DNA of 64,000 nucleotides from an uncultured Bacteroidales bacterium (GCA_900316955.1 ONEX01000006.1:143532-207531), one strand, 5' to 3'; positions 1 through 7,952 are shown, numbered from the stretch's first letter. Notes: a model not told the origin generated them from the sequence alone. A program made the numbers and translations.

Positions 1-929
1 CCTCGCAGGTCAATGAGCTCGAGCTGGTGGAGATGGTGGACCGCGTGTTCACCCTCCTCGGCATCCGCGTGGGCATCAAGGTCAACAACCGCAAGGTCCT
101 CACCGGCCTCGCGGAGATCTGCGGCTTCCCGGAGCGGGTGGTGGACATCACCGTCGCCATCGACAAGCTGGACAAGATCGGGCTCGAGAGTGTCGAGGCC
201 GAGATGCTGGAGAAGGGCCTGACGGCCGATGCCGTCGCCGTCCTGCGGCCCGTCCTCCTGCTCTCCGGCACCACGTCCGAAAAACTGGCCGTCATGCGCG
301 GGTTGTTCAACGGCGGCTCCGCTTCCGGCCTGGTTTCCGCCACCGGCCTCAAGGGCCTGGACGAGCTGGAGGAGCTGTTCGGCTTCATTGGCACGGCCGG
401 CGTTTCGCAGCCCGTGGAGATCGACCTTTCCCTCGCCCGCGGCCTCAACTACTACACCGGCGCGATCTTCGAGGTGAAGGCCCTGGACTTCCCCATCGGC
501 AGCATCTGCGGCGGCGGCCGCTACGACAACCTCACCGGCATCTTCGGCCTCCCGAACGTCTCCGGCGTGGGCATCTCCTTCGGCGCGGACCGCATCTACG
601 ACGTCCTCAAGGGCCTGGAGAAATTCCCTGCCGATCTGGGCAGCTCGACACGGCTCCTGTTCGCGGTAATGGGCGCCGAGGAGCTGCGGTATGTCCTCCC
701 TTTGGCGAAGACCCTCCGCGAAGCCGGCGTCTCCGTCGAAGTCTACCCCGAACCGGGCAAGCTCAAGAAGCAGTTCGACTACGCCGCCAAGAAGGCCATC
801 CCCTTCATCTCCATCAACGGCTCCTCCGAAATCGAGGCCGCCACGGTGAACCTGAAGAACCTTGAAACCGGCGACCAGCAGGCCTTCCCCGCCGCTGAAA
901 TGGACAAAATCCTGGAATTCCTGCGCTGA
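1..929 (+). CDS. hisS: Histidyl-tRNA synthetase, C-terminal part (5' end outside window)
   Basis: This is the 3' portion of a class II histidyl-tRNA synthetase, which charges tRNA-His with histidine in the cytoplasm. The reading frame is open from the first bases of the window, so the gene starts upstream. Visible landmarks are the family motifs LARGLNYYTG and GGGRYDNL and the motif-3 region GVGISFGADR, followed by a C-terminal anticodon-binding domain (about the last 90 residues, from LLFAVMGAEELRYVLPLA). The gene ends in a TGA just before a small palindromic repeat and the tRNA-fMet gene. No sign of damage is visible. Identification is secure from the motifs; only the N-terminus is missing. 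Confidence 0.95.
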   Translation, partial: SQVNELELVEMVDRVFTLLGIRVGIKVNNRKVLTGLAEICGFPERVVDITVAIDKLDKIGLESVEAEMLEKGLTADAVAVLRPVLLLSGTTSEKLAVMRGLFNGGSASGLVSATGLKGLDELEELFGFIGTAGVSQPVEIDLSLARGLNYYTGAIFEVKALDFPIGSICGGGRYDNLTGIFGLPNVSGVGISFGADRIYDVLKGLEKFPADLGSSTRLLFAVMGAEELRYVLPLAKTLREAGVSVEVYPEPGKLKKQFDYAAKKAIPFISINGSSEIEAATVNLKNLETGDQQAFPAAEMDKILEFLR

Positions 930-932
930 CTT

Positions 933-955
933 CATTCCGGGCTCGACCCGGAATC
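933..955 (-). repeat. Short palindromic repeat (REP-like), copy 1
   Basis: On the minus strand this reads GATTCCGGGTCGAGCCCGG followed by AATG, a near-perfect hairpin. It is related to copies at 41991-42018, 42185-42212 and 47232-47258, which share the frame GATnCCCGrTCArGyCGGGnATGACGG. It lies directly after the hisS stop codon and could act as a weak terminator. Confidence 0.6.
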
Positions 956-988
956 TCAAAAAAATTTTGGAATTTCAAAAAAAGTCCC

Positions 989-996
989 TACCTTTG
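989..996 (+). promoter_or_regulatory. Bacteroidetes-type -7 promoter element of tRNA-fMet
   Basis: TACCTTTG matches the Bacteroidetes TAnnTTTG consensus and sits 10 nt before the first base of the tRNA. A T-rich stretch upstream (AAAATTTTGG) is a plausible -33 region. Confidence 0.7.
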
Positions 997-1006
997 TACT
1001 CCACAT

Positions 1007-1079
<73 letters not shown>

Positions 1080-1085
1080 CTAAAC

Positions 1086-1115
1086 AGGACATTTCTTCGG
1101 AAGTGTCCTTTTTTC
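1086..1115 (+). terminator. Terminator after tRNA-fMet
   Basis: AGGACA/TGTCCT stem around a TTCG tetraloop region, followed by a T run. It lies to the right of the CTAC junction, so it belongs to the first cassette and not to the tRNA gene. Every later module also begins with a terminator. Confidence 0.8.
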
Positions 1116-1213
1116 GTGCCTACACCACCACAGGAGCCATCTTTTGAGTTCGAAATCATGTATTTCGCGATAAAAAGTGTAATTTTGCTCTGATAAAGGA
1201 ACGCTATTATTCA

Positions 1214-1786
1214 ATGAAACTCAGGGATTTAATACTTCGCCGTTCAGATAGTTTACGCTTTCTGAAAGCTTCGCATGAAATCGTCAAATATGAACCCCAG
1301 TACTATGATGAGAATGGTGCATACCAAAAAGATGAGTGGACATGTTTCTCCGATGTTGGGAAGGAGTATGAGGGAAAGGTCGTAACGATGGAAGATTATT
1401 TGGATGTTGAGAACCGATTTATCGATATCACACACTCAATCCTTGAGGCGTCAGGATGCAAATATATTACACTCGGTTATGTGGAAGCAAGGCGGCGAAA
1501 AGGATTGAAAGAAGGAATGCGTGTCCGAGTACAGGACATAGACCCCTTCCTGCGTTTTGCATTGAGGGGTAAGGCTTATATCGTATTCATCAACAAAAGC
1601 AAAGGTGTTCAATTCGATTTCAGCGAAGATTTTTTGTATATGCATTTGAATTGTCGCATCCCTGATGATGAGTTACGGGCAATCGTCGAGAGTCGCGGTC
1701 TATATCTTGACCCCCGAGCCAAAAGGGTTGCAATATGTCACGATGATAGCATTGATATCTACACTTTCGAAAAGACTTCATCATAG
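1214..1786 (+). CDS. Hypothetical protein, 190 aa (module 1)
   Basis: I do not recognise this protein. It is 190 residues, has no signal peptide or membrane segment, and has mixed charge with several aromatic-rich strands (for example VQFDFSEDFLYMHLNCR), consistent with a small soluble alpha/beta protein. It starts at an ATG about 10 nt after the AT-rich leader and is followed after 15 nt by the next gene, so the two probably form one transcript. GC content is much lower than that of hisS, fitting an acquired module. An immunity- or defence-type role is possible for such a pair but nothing in the sequence shows it. Confidence 0.75.
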   Translation: MKLRDLILRRSDSLRFLKASHEIVKYEPQYYDENGAYQKDEWTCFSDVGKEYEGKVVTMEDYLDVENRFIDITHSILEASGCKYITLGYVEARRRKGLKEGMRVRVQDIDPFLRFALRGKAYIVFINKSKGVQFDFSEDFLYMHLNCRIPDDELRAIVESRGLYLDPRAKRVAICHDDSIDIYTFEKTSS

Positions 1787-1801
1787 TTGTAAATTAGCAA
1801 A

Positions 1802-2245
1802 ATGAAAAAGAGCTTTTGTTTAAGTAAGGATTTGTTTCCCATTATACCAGTCCCCCATGACGGTGTAATCAAGTCAATATGTATTGATAATCAGTGTCTT
1901 GTCTTTAAATTTGAAGACGAACTTTCATCCAATGATTCGATAGCATATTGGTTCCCTAAAGCAAAAACTCTCACCATACGATATCATTTTTCGGAAGACA
2001 TTGAGTATTCCATATTCAAGAAGGTCAAACCAAATCTGTTCTTCAAGAATGGCGGTTATAAGTGCCTAACAGATTCACTGACGGACGAAGACTATTCAAC
2101 GTTGTTGAACCTTACCAACTCAAAACTCGAGTATATTGACCATCATGTTGGATATGGGTATGGAGGGTATTCCATCTATATCGATTTGGGACATGTTGTA
2201 TTGGCGTGCGATGTCGATGTTATCGAATACGAGTGGAAGGATTGA
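1802..2245 (+). CDS. Hypothetical protein, 147 aa (module 1)
   Basis: Second gene of the first module, 15 nt after the 190-aa gene and co-oriented. The product is a cytosolic-looking 147-residue protein with no signal peptide, rich in Tyr, Asp and Gly toward the C-terminus (HHVGYGYGGYSIYIDLGH), and no motif I recognise. It ends directly at a boundary element (2250-2312). The size, the pairing with an unrelated small protein and the location in a mobile-looking array are consistent with an effector/immunity or defence pair, but this is only inference. Confidence 0.75.
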   Translation: MKKSFCLSKDLFPIIPVPHDGVIKSICIDNQCLVFKFEDELSSNDSIAYWFPKAKTLTIRYHFSEDIEYSIFKKVKPNLFFKNGGYKCLTDSLTDEDYSTLLNLTNSKLEYIDHHVGYGYGGYSIYIDLGHVVLACDVDVIEYEWKD

Positions 2246-2249
2246 TTTC

Positions 2250-2312
2250 GAACTCAATTACGGCTTTGAAGCCTTCAATAAACTCGTTCGAAATTTCTAA
2301 CACCTGTTCTAC
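2250..2312. repeat. Cassette boundary element D (type 3)
   Basis: Contains GTTCGA (2286-2291), exactly 17 nt, then CTAC (2309-2312). Read on the minus strand it keeps an open frame resembling that of element E (YVEQVLEIS versus YVELVLEIL). It marks the right end of module 1. Confidence 0.75.
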
Positions 2313-2321
2313 ATAGAAAAT

Positions 2322-2348
2322 AAGTCAGCCTTTTCGGCTGACTTATTT
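2322..2348 (+). terminator. Terminator right of boundary D
   Basis: AAGTCAGCC / GGCTGACTT stem, then a T-rich tail. It is followed by a stretch (about 2349-2378) that recurs after boundary B at 6555-6584. Confidence 0.8.
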
Positions 2349-2349
2349 G

Positions 2350-2411
2350 ATTATCAGAGAATTGCGATTCTGTGAAAAGTTCGAGATTGTGAGAATCCGT
2401 TTTTTTTCTAC
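2350..2411. repeat. Degenerate cassette boundary element L
   Basis: GTTCGA at 2379-2384 and CTAC at 2408-2411 are separated by 23 nt instead of 17, with a run of eight T in between. It is the only boundary that breaks the spacing rule. The interval between D and L (about 95 bp) contains no gene, so this looks like an emptied or collapsed module. Confidence 0.5.
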
Positions 2412-2446
2412 TAGTTAAAAAATACCTCGAACCTACTACTTCTCAA

Positions 2447-2692
2447 TCACTCTCTTTTTCGATAAGGCTCTCCATAAGTCACATCACAATCGAATGTACA
2501 ATAGTCCAAAACATCCTCTCCGTTGTTATGGGCGAGAATAATGGACTGAACAAAGGCCTCATCCCTGGAGTCTGCAATTATGGCAACCTCCGCATTTCTG
2601 ATTACGATATGCTTTCCAGGGTACTTTTTCTGAAGAGTCTCTTTATTGTCGAAAAAGAACCAGAAATTCTTGTCATTATTCTGCTTATCCAT
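2447..2692 (-). CDS. Small hypothetical protein, 81 aa (DUF5678-like?)
   Basis: An 81-residue soluble protein. The segment KKYPGKHIVIRNAEVAII, then a helix and a C-terminal strand, resembles the small DUF5678 fold (YxGKxVAI...V), but the match is weak and I give no function. Its start overlaps the upstream 116-aa frame by 91 nt in a different frame. The combined span (2447-2952) is two bases over a whole number of codons, so a single lost base in an originally fused gene is an alternative to true overlapping genes. Confidence 0.5.
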   Translation of the reverse strand: MDKQNNDKNFWFFFDNKETLQKKYPGKHIVIRNAEVAIIADSRDEAFVQSIILAHNNGEDVLDYCTFDCDVTYGEPYRKRE

Positions 2693-2952
2693 GACATGTT
2701 TTGTTTTTGAAGGCCATCGAGAAGAAACTGATATGTGGATTCATCCGGACATTCATTTCGCATCATTTGCTTAACAATCCCTTCGAATTCCGGCGGGCAT
2801 ATTTCAGGTTTGTTCTTCAAAACCCATAGAGAGTGCTGAAACATGTTTAACCTTAGCCATTGTTCATCACTCAATAACTGGAGCTCTTCTTTCGGAGCAC
2901 CATGAGTCGTCGGATACTTTATGTATATCTTTATTTGATCCAATGAGACCAT
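2602..2952 (-). CDS. Hypothetical protein, 116 aa
   Basis: Middle gene of a three-gene minus-strand cluster. The N-terminal 85 residues look like a compact helical soluble domain (EELQLLSDEQWLRLNMFQHS). The last 30 residues are low-information and overlap the downstream 81-aa gene in another frame, so the natural C-terminus is uncertain and a frameshift near 2690 is possible. Its ATG overlaps the end of the upstream membrane protein gene (2931), which suggests translational coupling. I do not recognise a family. Confidence 0.5.
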   Translation of the reverse strand: MVSLDQIKIYIKYPTTHGAPKEELQLLSDEQWLRLNMFQHSLWVLKNKPEICPPEFEGIVKQMMRNECPDESTYQFLLDGLQKQNMSWISRIMTRISGSFSTIKRLFRKSTLESIS

Positions 2953-3134
2953 AACATGATGTTATATACGGAGCACAAGATACTCATTTCCAACGATACC
3001 ATCAAGTCTTCCCCTGGTTCGACAAGGCCCAAAAGCATCAATTCAGGCCAAAACACAAAGAACCTTATTATCAATGCAATACAGGAATACACCACAAACG
3101 AGATGAAGTCCTTTTTCGAACCCCCATTTCCCAC
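2931..3134 (-). CDS. Small membrane protein, 67 aa
   Basis: The product starts MGNGGSKKDFISFVVYSC and contains one or two hydrophobic segments (about residues 10-33 and 40-62), so it is probably an inner-membrane protein. It overlaps the start of the next gene by 22 nt. Upstream, 12 nt before its ATG, lies the stop codon of the antisense frame that runs through boundary element A. Function unknown; the small size and lack of recognisable homology keep confidence moderate. Confidence 0.45.
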   Translation of the reverse strand: MGNGGSKKDFISFVVYSCIALIIRFFVFWPELMLLGLVEPGEDLMVSLEMSILCSVYNIMLWSHWIK

Positions 3135-3189
3135 AGTTTTTAACGCTTATTTCTCTGAGCCCTCCATTTCTTCCATATTCTCACTTGCC

Positions 3190-3269
3190 TGATTTTCAAT
3201 ATATTGCGAAAACCTTTCAACCTTCTTGAGGTCCTCCAAAAGGTTCGAGAATTTATGTGTTTTGTCTAC
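3190..3269. repeat. Cassette boundary element A (type 1)
   Basis: GTTCGA (3243-3248), 17 nt, CTAC (3266-3269). The minus-strand reading THKFSNLLEDLKKVERF is shared with elements B, F, G, I and K with mostly conservative changes. AACCTT/AAGGTT arms can form a bulged hairpin. Confidence 0.8.
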
Positions 3270-3274
3270 TACAG

Positions 3275-3304
3275 CCGGAAAGTCGAAAGATTTTCCGGTT
3301 TTTT
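3275..3304 (+). terminator. Terminator right of boundary A
   Basis: CCGGAAA / TTTCCGG stem followed by six T. Confidence 0.75.
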
Positions 3305-3427
3305 CGTTATATAAACAACCGACTAACACACTGATATTCAGCGCATTGTAGTTCCGAAATACGTGTTTCAAGATAGTTCGAGGAAAGTTCGAGGAATTGT
3401 TTAGTATAACCGCTATCGCACTGATTA

Positions 3428-3660
3428 TCAACAACTTAATTCATTCGATGTTCTTCGGCTTTTCTTGGTCCGGAGTAGCTTTACGCTTTTTTTCTGCTCT
3501 ATGTAATTGTCGACAACAAGATTACAATACTGATCAAGGAAATCTCTTAGGGCTGCAATCTGTGAATCACAGTACCCGTCTCTTCCGGGAAGCCATGTTC
3601 CCTAAGATACTGCCGATACTCTGGGATAGTCATTTCAAGGGGGGCTTTTTTCGATGCCAT
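3428..3660 (-). pseudogene. Small hypothetical gene with a one-base frameshift
   Basis: From the ATG at 3660 the minus strand reads MASKKAPLEMTIPEYRQYLREHGFP and then runs into a stop. In the neighbouring frame a well-formed continuation, GRDGYCDSQIAALRDFLDQY, carries on to a stop at 3428. Restoring one C in the run at about 3588-3590 joins the two into a 77-residue soluble protein. The total length is two bases over whole codons, as expected for one lost base. Either the gene is inactivated or a sequencing slip occurred; the number of other lesions in this region favours decay. Confidence 0.5.
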
Positions 3661-3771
3661 GTTTCTTTGGTATTAGATTAGCCACTAAAATACGATTATT
3701 TGCCAGGTTAAGAGTGTACAGATACGTCAATGCCCAATTCCGCTCTCCTTGGGCAAAACAATAATAGTTGC

Positions 3772-3779
3772 TATCTTTG
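3772..3779 (+). promoter_or_regulatory. -7 promoter element for the 3805 gene
   Basis: TATCTTTG, an exact TAnnTTTG match, 26 nt before the ATG at 3805. It supports 3805 as the true start and the downstream GTG at 3882 as an artefact of a frameshift. Confidence 0.65.
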
Positions 3780-3804
3780 TTGTACAACCCTATCTTCTCT
3801 CAGG

Positions 3805-4403
3805 ATGGAAAAGGAAAAACGGTCCTTTTATGATTATCTGATTCTGGTCACGATCATCATGGCCTGTTTGTTTGGCATTGAGTGTTATCCATTGCCGTTT
3901 TTGATAAGGAGCACTTTGGACCCAAAGCCTGGCTGTTCGTCCCGTTGGTCATTCTCTTGCAGGCCTATGGATTGTACCGTAATGACCGTACGGCGAAAGA
4001 AGCTATGGAAAAAGAAGAAGCGAAGAAACGCGAACCTGGGGAACTGTTACGCCGGGTATCCCAATCTGATCGTCCGGTTTTCATCGTCGTCTCTCATAAC
4101 TCGAAGCAGGATATCCAATTCGAATTGGATGACAGAACGCTGCTATACATTCTTCCGGATGGGCGCTATTTGGTCCTGTTCCGGGAAAAAGTGGGGATCG
4201 AAGAGTTCCAAAACGTCCTTTCCGCCCTTCGCACCGAAGTCAATGCCGATGAAGACGTCATCGGATATTACGGGCTTCCACATAAAGGAAACCATCCGGA
4301 TAAACCTCTCGCATTCGTGAGCAATCTTCCCGGTGAATGCCGAGTCATCCCTTTCGACCCTAATACTATACCGCTTGCCGATGCGGATCTGGTTACTTGG
4401 TAA
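3805..4403 (+). pseudogene. Membrane-anchored hypothetical protein with apparent frameshift
   Basis: From the ATG the frame reads MEKEKRSFYDYLILVTIIMA, a first membrane segment, and leaves the good frame near 3880. The continuation is in the neighbouring frame from 3882: a second membrane segment (AWLFVPLVILLQAYGLY) and a cytosolic domain of about 120 residues. Joined, the product is about 199 residues with two N-terminal membrane helices. The span is two bases over whole codons, consistent with loss of one G at GAG(G)TG. If it is not a frameshift, translation could begin at GTG 3882. The C-terminal domain (DDRTLLYILPDGRYLVLF) is not one I can name. Confidence 0.55.
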
Positions 4404-4771
4404 TCAAGTCTGTTCTGCTTACCTCTACCGCCGATATGATAACCTTCTACCGCTCTCATCCTAGTTCGAGGGCCCAAGAAAACAAGCTCAGGAAAGCAAA
4501 AAATGCAAAATAATCCGGATTGTTACGGTTTCTAGCGGTATTTTCACCCAAAAAGTAGGATTTCTAAAAAAAGATTCTCATTTTTGCAGAAGCTAAATTA
4601 CCATCGGGCATAGTAAGACATCTCCTTTCTATCAGAAGGTTCGTTCCTACCCTCGCCCTCCAAAAGGAATAAAACCCCCTTGTACTCCCATACTTGGGGG
4701 TTTTCCATCTCCAGCAAAGGAGATAAATCGGCCACACCATTATGGCCATAGGTAGAAAGGAGGTGTACGAA
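4404..4771. other. Gene-poor stretch with a leader hairpin for the 42-aa gene
   Basis: No convincing gene. It contains an ACCCCC/GGGGGT inverted repeat around 4674-4698 followed by four T, which looks like an attenuator or terminator in the leader of the small gene at 4772. It also contains an isolated AAGGTTCG at 4638 that resembles the boundary T-loop motif but lacks the correctly spaced CTAC. Confidence 0.4.
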
Positions 4772-4900
4772 ATGTCTAATGGTAATTTAGCTAAAAAAGA
4801 TGGAGGGCACTACATCTTCCGACCATACGCTGTCAGAAAAGACGGTACCATCATCCGCCCGAAACATGGCAAGATGTTGAAGATATGGATTAAGGACTAA
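4772..4900 (+). CDS. Small basic protein, 42 aa
   Basis: A 42-residue product, MSNGNLAKKDGGHYIFRPYA and onward, rich in Lys/Arg, with the pattern YIFRPY...KDGTIIRPKHGK. From memory this resembles short conserved Bacteroidetes proteins of the form FRPYxxxNGKRIYHPxGK, of unknown function. A strong ribosome binding site (AAAGGAGG) lies 8 nt upstream and a clear terminator follows, so it is very likely a real gene. Its arrangement (leader hairpin, tiny basic ORF, terminator) is repeated by the 59-aa gene at 41735. Confidence 0.7.
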   Translation: MSNGNLAKKDGGHYIFRPYAVRKDGTIIRPKHGKMLKIWIKD

Positions 4901-4918
4901 GTGTCTTTTGTATTTTTC

Positions 4919-4947
4919 GGGGGCGTGGGAGCGCCCTCGTTTTTTTC
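4919..4947 (+). terminator. Terminator of the 42-aa gene
   Basis: GGGCG/CGCCC stem followed by a run of seven to eight T. Confidence 0.8.
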
Positions 4948-5066
4948 GACCAAGATGCTTTCTTATGAATGAACTATCCATGTCAATACTGTTGATAAAA
5001 TTTCGCTTCTTTATTTCCTAGTCTGGGTTCAAAAGGGTATCTTTGCTACTAGAAAAGCAGTATATT

Positions 5067-5945
5067 ATGAACGAACTGACAAAAGAAGTTGCCTCCCTTT
5101 TTGAGAGTTTGAGGCATGTGAATGAGAGCGGGGTTGAATACTGGTCCGCTCGTGAGATTTACCCTCATCTTGGATACAATCAATGGAGAGGATTCATTGA
5201 TGCCATTGAAAGAGCAAAGGAATCCTGCAAATCGGCATCCCAGCGTGTTGAGGAACATTTTGCGGACGTCCGCAAAATGATAAACATCGGGAGAGGTGCA
5301 AAAAGAGAAATCGACGATATTCTTCTTACCCGCTATGCTTGCTACCTGGTCGCCCAGAATGGCGACCCCCGTAAACCAGAAATAGCCCAGGCACAAACCT
5401 ACTTTGCTATCCAAACAAGATATGCCGAAATCCAGCAGATGGAGGCATATCAGCAACTGACGACGGAGGACAGCAAGCGCCTATTCCTACGTGAACAACT
5501 TCGTGCGTACAACGCAAAACTTGCCGACGCTGCTCACGCAGCAGGTGTGGTAACCCCTCTTGAATACGCTATATTTCAGAATTGGGGCTACAAAGGCATG
5601 TATAATGGTCTCACTGCCAAAGGTATCAAGAAAAAGAAAGGCTTAGGAGAGAAACAGGACATCCTTGATCATATGGGCAGCACTGAATTAGCCGCAAACC
5701 TTTTCCGTTCAACCCAAGCCGAAGAATAATTGCGCAAAGAAAACGTCCAAGGGAAGGATGATGCAAATGCTGTTCACTATGCCGTCGGGAAAGAAGTTCG
5801 GGATGCCATCAAACGAATCGGCGGAACGATGCCGGAGGATCTTCCTACTGCCGAGAGTATCAAGCTGGTTGAATCAAAGAGAAAGAAACTACTGAAGGGA
5901 CAATCAAAGAAACAACTCCCGGGAAAGAAAGACAATCATTCATAA
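5067..5945 (+). pseudogene. dinD: DNA-damage-inducible protein D, interrupted by an in-frame TAA
   Basis: The protein starts [20 protein letters not shown] and has the DinD features [34 protein letters not shown] and [13 protein letters not shown]; DinD belongs to the BRO-like, DNA-damage-linked family often carried on mobile elements. At codon 221 (5727-5729) a TAA interrupts the frame. The same frame continues with the expected DinD C-terminal region (GKDDANAVHYAVGKEVRDAI, TMPEDLPTAESIK) to a stop at 5945. Without the stop the protein would be about 292 residues, near the family length. A TATCTTTG promoter element at 5038-5045 supports ATG 5067. A truncated 220-residue product may still be made. 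Confidence 0.85.
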
Positions 5946-5972
5946 TAATATGCTTTTCAAAGAATGATTTTC

Positions 5973-6006
5973 AAGCGGCATGTAGTGATATCTGCCGCTT
6001 GTTTTT
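5973..6006 (+). terminator. Terminator after dinD
   Basis: AAGCGGCA / TGCCGCTT stem, followed by GTTTTTG. Confidence 0.75.
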
Positions 6007-6007
6007 G

Positions 6008-6217
6008 TCATTCCTTCTTCGGGCAAGACTCGAGGTCTTTTATCAGCGTTCCTTTCGGTGTGGCCGAGCCCTGTTCGATTCGCTGGTCCTTGGGATCCAA
6101 AGACCGATAAACTGTTCTGGTCTTGGCGGCGGTAGTAATGATGATGGGTGTTGGTGAGGAACTAGGAGTAGTTCCATTGGGTGCGCTCAATGGCGCGGGC
6201 AGATCTGGATTTTCCAT
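6008..6217 (-). CDS. Possible small hypothetical protein, 69 aa
   Basis: A Pro/Ser/Thr-rich 69-residue frame beginning MENPDLPAPLSAPNGT, without signal peptide or membrane segment. It converges on the dinD terminator, which could serve both strands. There is no recognisable family and only a weak promoter upstream on the minus strand, so it may not be real. It is kept because it is the only good frame in this stretch and starts at an ATG. Confidence 0.4.
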   Translation of the reverse strand: MENPDLPAPLSAPNGTTPSSSPTPIIITTAAKTRTVYRSLDPKDQRIEQGSATPKGTLIKDLESCPKKE

Positions 6218-6465
6218 AATGCTAAATGATTAAAATGTTTTGGAAATATGTTGTGTGAAATGATTGTTTTCTGGTTCGAGATTGCATAATACCAGCATCC
6301 ATCGGCAATTCAACGATGAATACTAATTAATTTATTATCAATGGATTATTGAAATATACCCAAAAAGAGAAAACCACCCAATAATGGATGGCTTTCACGA
6401 CAGTTTTTTATAGTTTTCCGAGAGGTCTTTTCAGATAACTACTTTTCTCTCAAGACTGTATTTTC
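6218..6465. other. AT-rich non-coding stretch before boundary B
   Basis: No gene seen. It contains a small T-arm-like hairpin (CTGGTTCGAGATT to ATACCAG, near 6273-6297) that repeats the GGTTCGAG motif of the boundaries without a CTAC partner; it may be a relic of a boundary. Confidence 0.35.
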
Positions 6466-6546
6466 TTGATTTTCAATATTTTGCAAGAATCTTTCAACCT
6501 TCTTGAGGTCCTCCAAAAGGTTCGAGATTTTACCTGTGTAGTCTAC
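6466..6546. repeat. Cassette boundary element B (type 1)
   Basis: GTTCGA (6520-6525), 17 nt, CTAC (6543-6546). The minus-strand reading YVDYTGKISNLLEDLKKVER matches elements G, I and K. To the right it shares the block that follows the terminator of D (GATTATCAGAGAATTGCG), but here the terminator itself is missing. Confidence 0.8.
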
Positions 6547-6673
6547 ATAGAAAATGATTATCAGAGAATTGCGATTCTGTGAAAAGACAATAATTGTAAG
6601 TATATTTGTCAAGTCTAAGATTCATATTTGTCCAATAATCTCTATCTTTGCTAACAAGAAACAACAGAAATAT

Positions 6674-7081
6674 ATGTCTGCCTCTAAAAGTGATCGTAGT
6701 TTTCTCTATTTGGATATCTTCATTCTACTTACTTGGATAGAATGGTTGATTCGTATCTGGGGCGAACCCGCAATTAGCATCTATCGGATAATTGATACTG
6801 TTATCACAATTGTGATATTGGCTATTCTGCTGTTTTCAAAAAGGCGATTGTATCCTGTTAACCACTCGTTTACAAAAACAGAATTGTCCGTATGGCGGGT
6901 CATATCCTATGGTTTCATCACTACTGTGTTTCTTTACTATCTACGTTCGTTTCTCCTTTATCCACTGGATGGAATGCCCATTAAAGACTCTATTGAATTG
7001 ATTATAAAGATTGGTTTCATCTTATTCTCTATAGCATTCCTGATTGCTCAATTATACTTTATAAGAAAAGGAAAACTGTGA
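6674..7081 (+). CDS. Hypothetical integral membrane protein, 135 aa
   Basis: Starts MSASKSDRSFLYLDIF. Four hydrophobic segments are visible (about residues 10-30, 38-58, 75-95 and 108-128), giving a small four-helix inner-membrane protein with a basic C-terminus (IRKGKL). A TATCTTTG promoter element at 6643-6650 lies 24 nt before the ATG, which decides this start over an upstream ATG at 6554. It is the only gene of its module. Function unknown. Confidence 0.7.
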   Translation: MSASKSDRSFLYLDIFILLTWIEWLIRIWGEPAISIYRIIDTVITIVILAILLFSKRRLYPVNHSFTKTELSVWRVISYGFITTVFLYYLRSFLLYPLDGMPIKDSIELIIKIGFILFSIAFLIAQLYFIRKGKL

Positions 7082-7207
7082 TATCATACAGGAGGAATCC
7101 ATATCCACTATCCGTCTGGATATCAATTAAATGAACCTCAAAGTACAAACAAGAGATGGACTACATCTGCGCAGATCAATATCAGCTTTGGATTTCATGT
7201 TCTATAC

Positions 7208-7262
7208 GATTTAGCGCACGGATAGCGTCTAAAAGGTTCGATAATTTATCACAATAGTCTAC
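7208..7262. repeat. Cassette boundary element C (type 2)
   Basis: GTTCGA (7236-7241), 17 nt, CTAC (7259-7262). The minus-strand reading LVDYCDKLSNLLDAIRALN is shared with H and J. TTTAGCGC / GCG-T-CTAAA can fold as a hairpin with a bulged T. Confidence 0.8.
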
Positions 7263-7267
7263 TAAAC

Positions 7268-7296
7268 AGACAAATCTTCGGATTTGTCTTTTTTTG
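7268..7296 (+). terminator. Terminator right of boundary C
   Basis: AGACAAATC / GATTTGTCT stem with TTCG loop and a run of seven T. The flank continues as a diverged copy of the sequence right of tRNA-fMet (compare 1081-1155 with 7263-7340). Confidence 0.85.
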
Positions 7297-7406
7297 TGCC
7301 CACACAATCGGATAACCCTTGTTTTGAGTTCGAAATTGCACCTAATGGAGGAATGATATTTGCAAAGAGTTCGGCAACTTTGAAGTGTAATCCGCTTGTC
7401 TTCGCC

Positions 7407-7886
7407 ATGAAACGCCTCCTATTTGCCGCATTGTGCTTTATTCCCCTTTCTGCCATTGTTTGGGTTGGTTGGCTATTTCTTTCGGACCTGACGCTCTTCC
7501 CTAATGATATTATCGGGACTTATTACGAAGTCCCCGTTCCGAATAGACTAAAAGTAATAGTTATCAATTCTCCTGATTATGGGTATATCGTGAACGAAGA
7601 CGATGAAAAGATTGTCAATAGGATAGATTCCTTACAGGTAGTTGGAGATCATGTCTTCGGACGAGACTCATCAGTATTCTTCTCACTAAATACGCTCAAT
7701 AGAGCAGTAACTTATTATGAGTCAAAAGACCAAATGAAAGAGTCGGAAGGTGTTGACTTGGGCTCCCTAAATACGCCTATCGAGTACTACGAGATAAACC
7801 GAAAGCCTTATGATATTGGGGCAATGATTGTGATTGTCCTTCTATCTCTTGCATCCTCCCTCTTTTTCACGAGAAAGATTCATTGA
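7407..7886 (+). CDS. Hypothetical membrane-anchored protein, 159 aa
   Basis: Begins MKRLLFAALCFIPLSAIVWV, a signal-anchor segment, followed by an extracytoplasmic beta-rich domain of about 110 residues and a second hydrophobic segment near the C-terminus (AMIVIVLLSLASSLFF) ending in basic residues. Both ends are therefore membrane-embedded with the domain outside. Sole gene of its module; a GATATTTG element about 45 nt upstream may be the promoter. No family recognised. Confidence 0.7.
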   Translation: MKRLLFAALCFIPLSAIVWVGWLFLSDLTLFPNDIIGTYYEVPVPNRLKVIVINSPDYGYIVNEDDEKIVNRIDSLQVVGDHVFGRDSSVFFSLNTLNRAVTYYESKDQMKESEGVDLGSLNTPIEYYEINRKPYDIGAMIVIVLLSLASSLFFTRKIH

Positions 7887-7887
7887 A

Positions 7888-7947
7888 CCTAATCACTGCT
7901 ATAAAACCGTCGATGAATCCGTTCAAAATTTCTAGCACCAGTTCTAC
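7888..7947. repeat. Cassette boundary element E (type 3)
   Basis: GTTCAA (7921-7926), 17 nt, CTAC (7944-7947). The minus-strand reading YVELVLEILNGFIDGF resembles element D. Confidence 0.75.
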
Positions 7948-7952
7948 ATAGC

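Noticed and set aside
3882-4403. Gene starting at GTG 3882
   Set aside because: A consensus promoter and an ATG with a good membrane segment lie upstream in the neighbouring frame, so a frameshifted gene from 3805 explains the region better.
4564-4749. 61-aa minus-strand frame
   Set aside because: No ribosome binding site or promoter and a low-information sequence; it covers the leader hairpin of the 42-aa gene.
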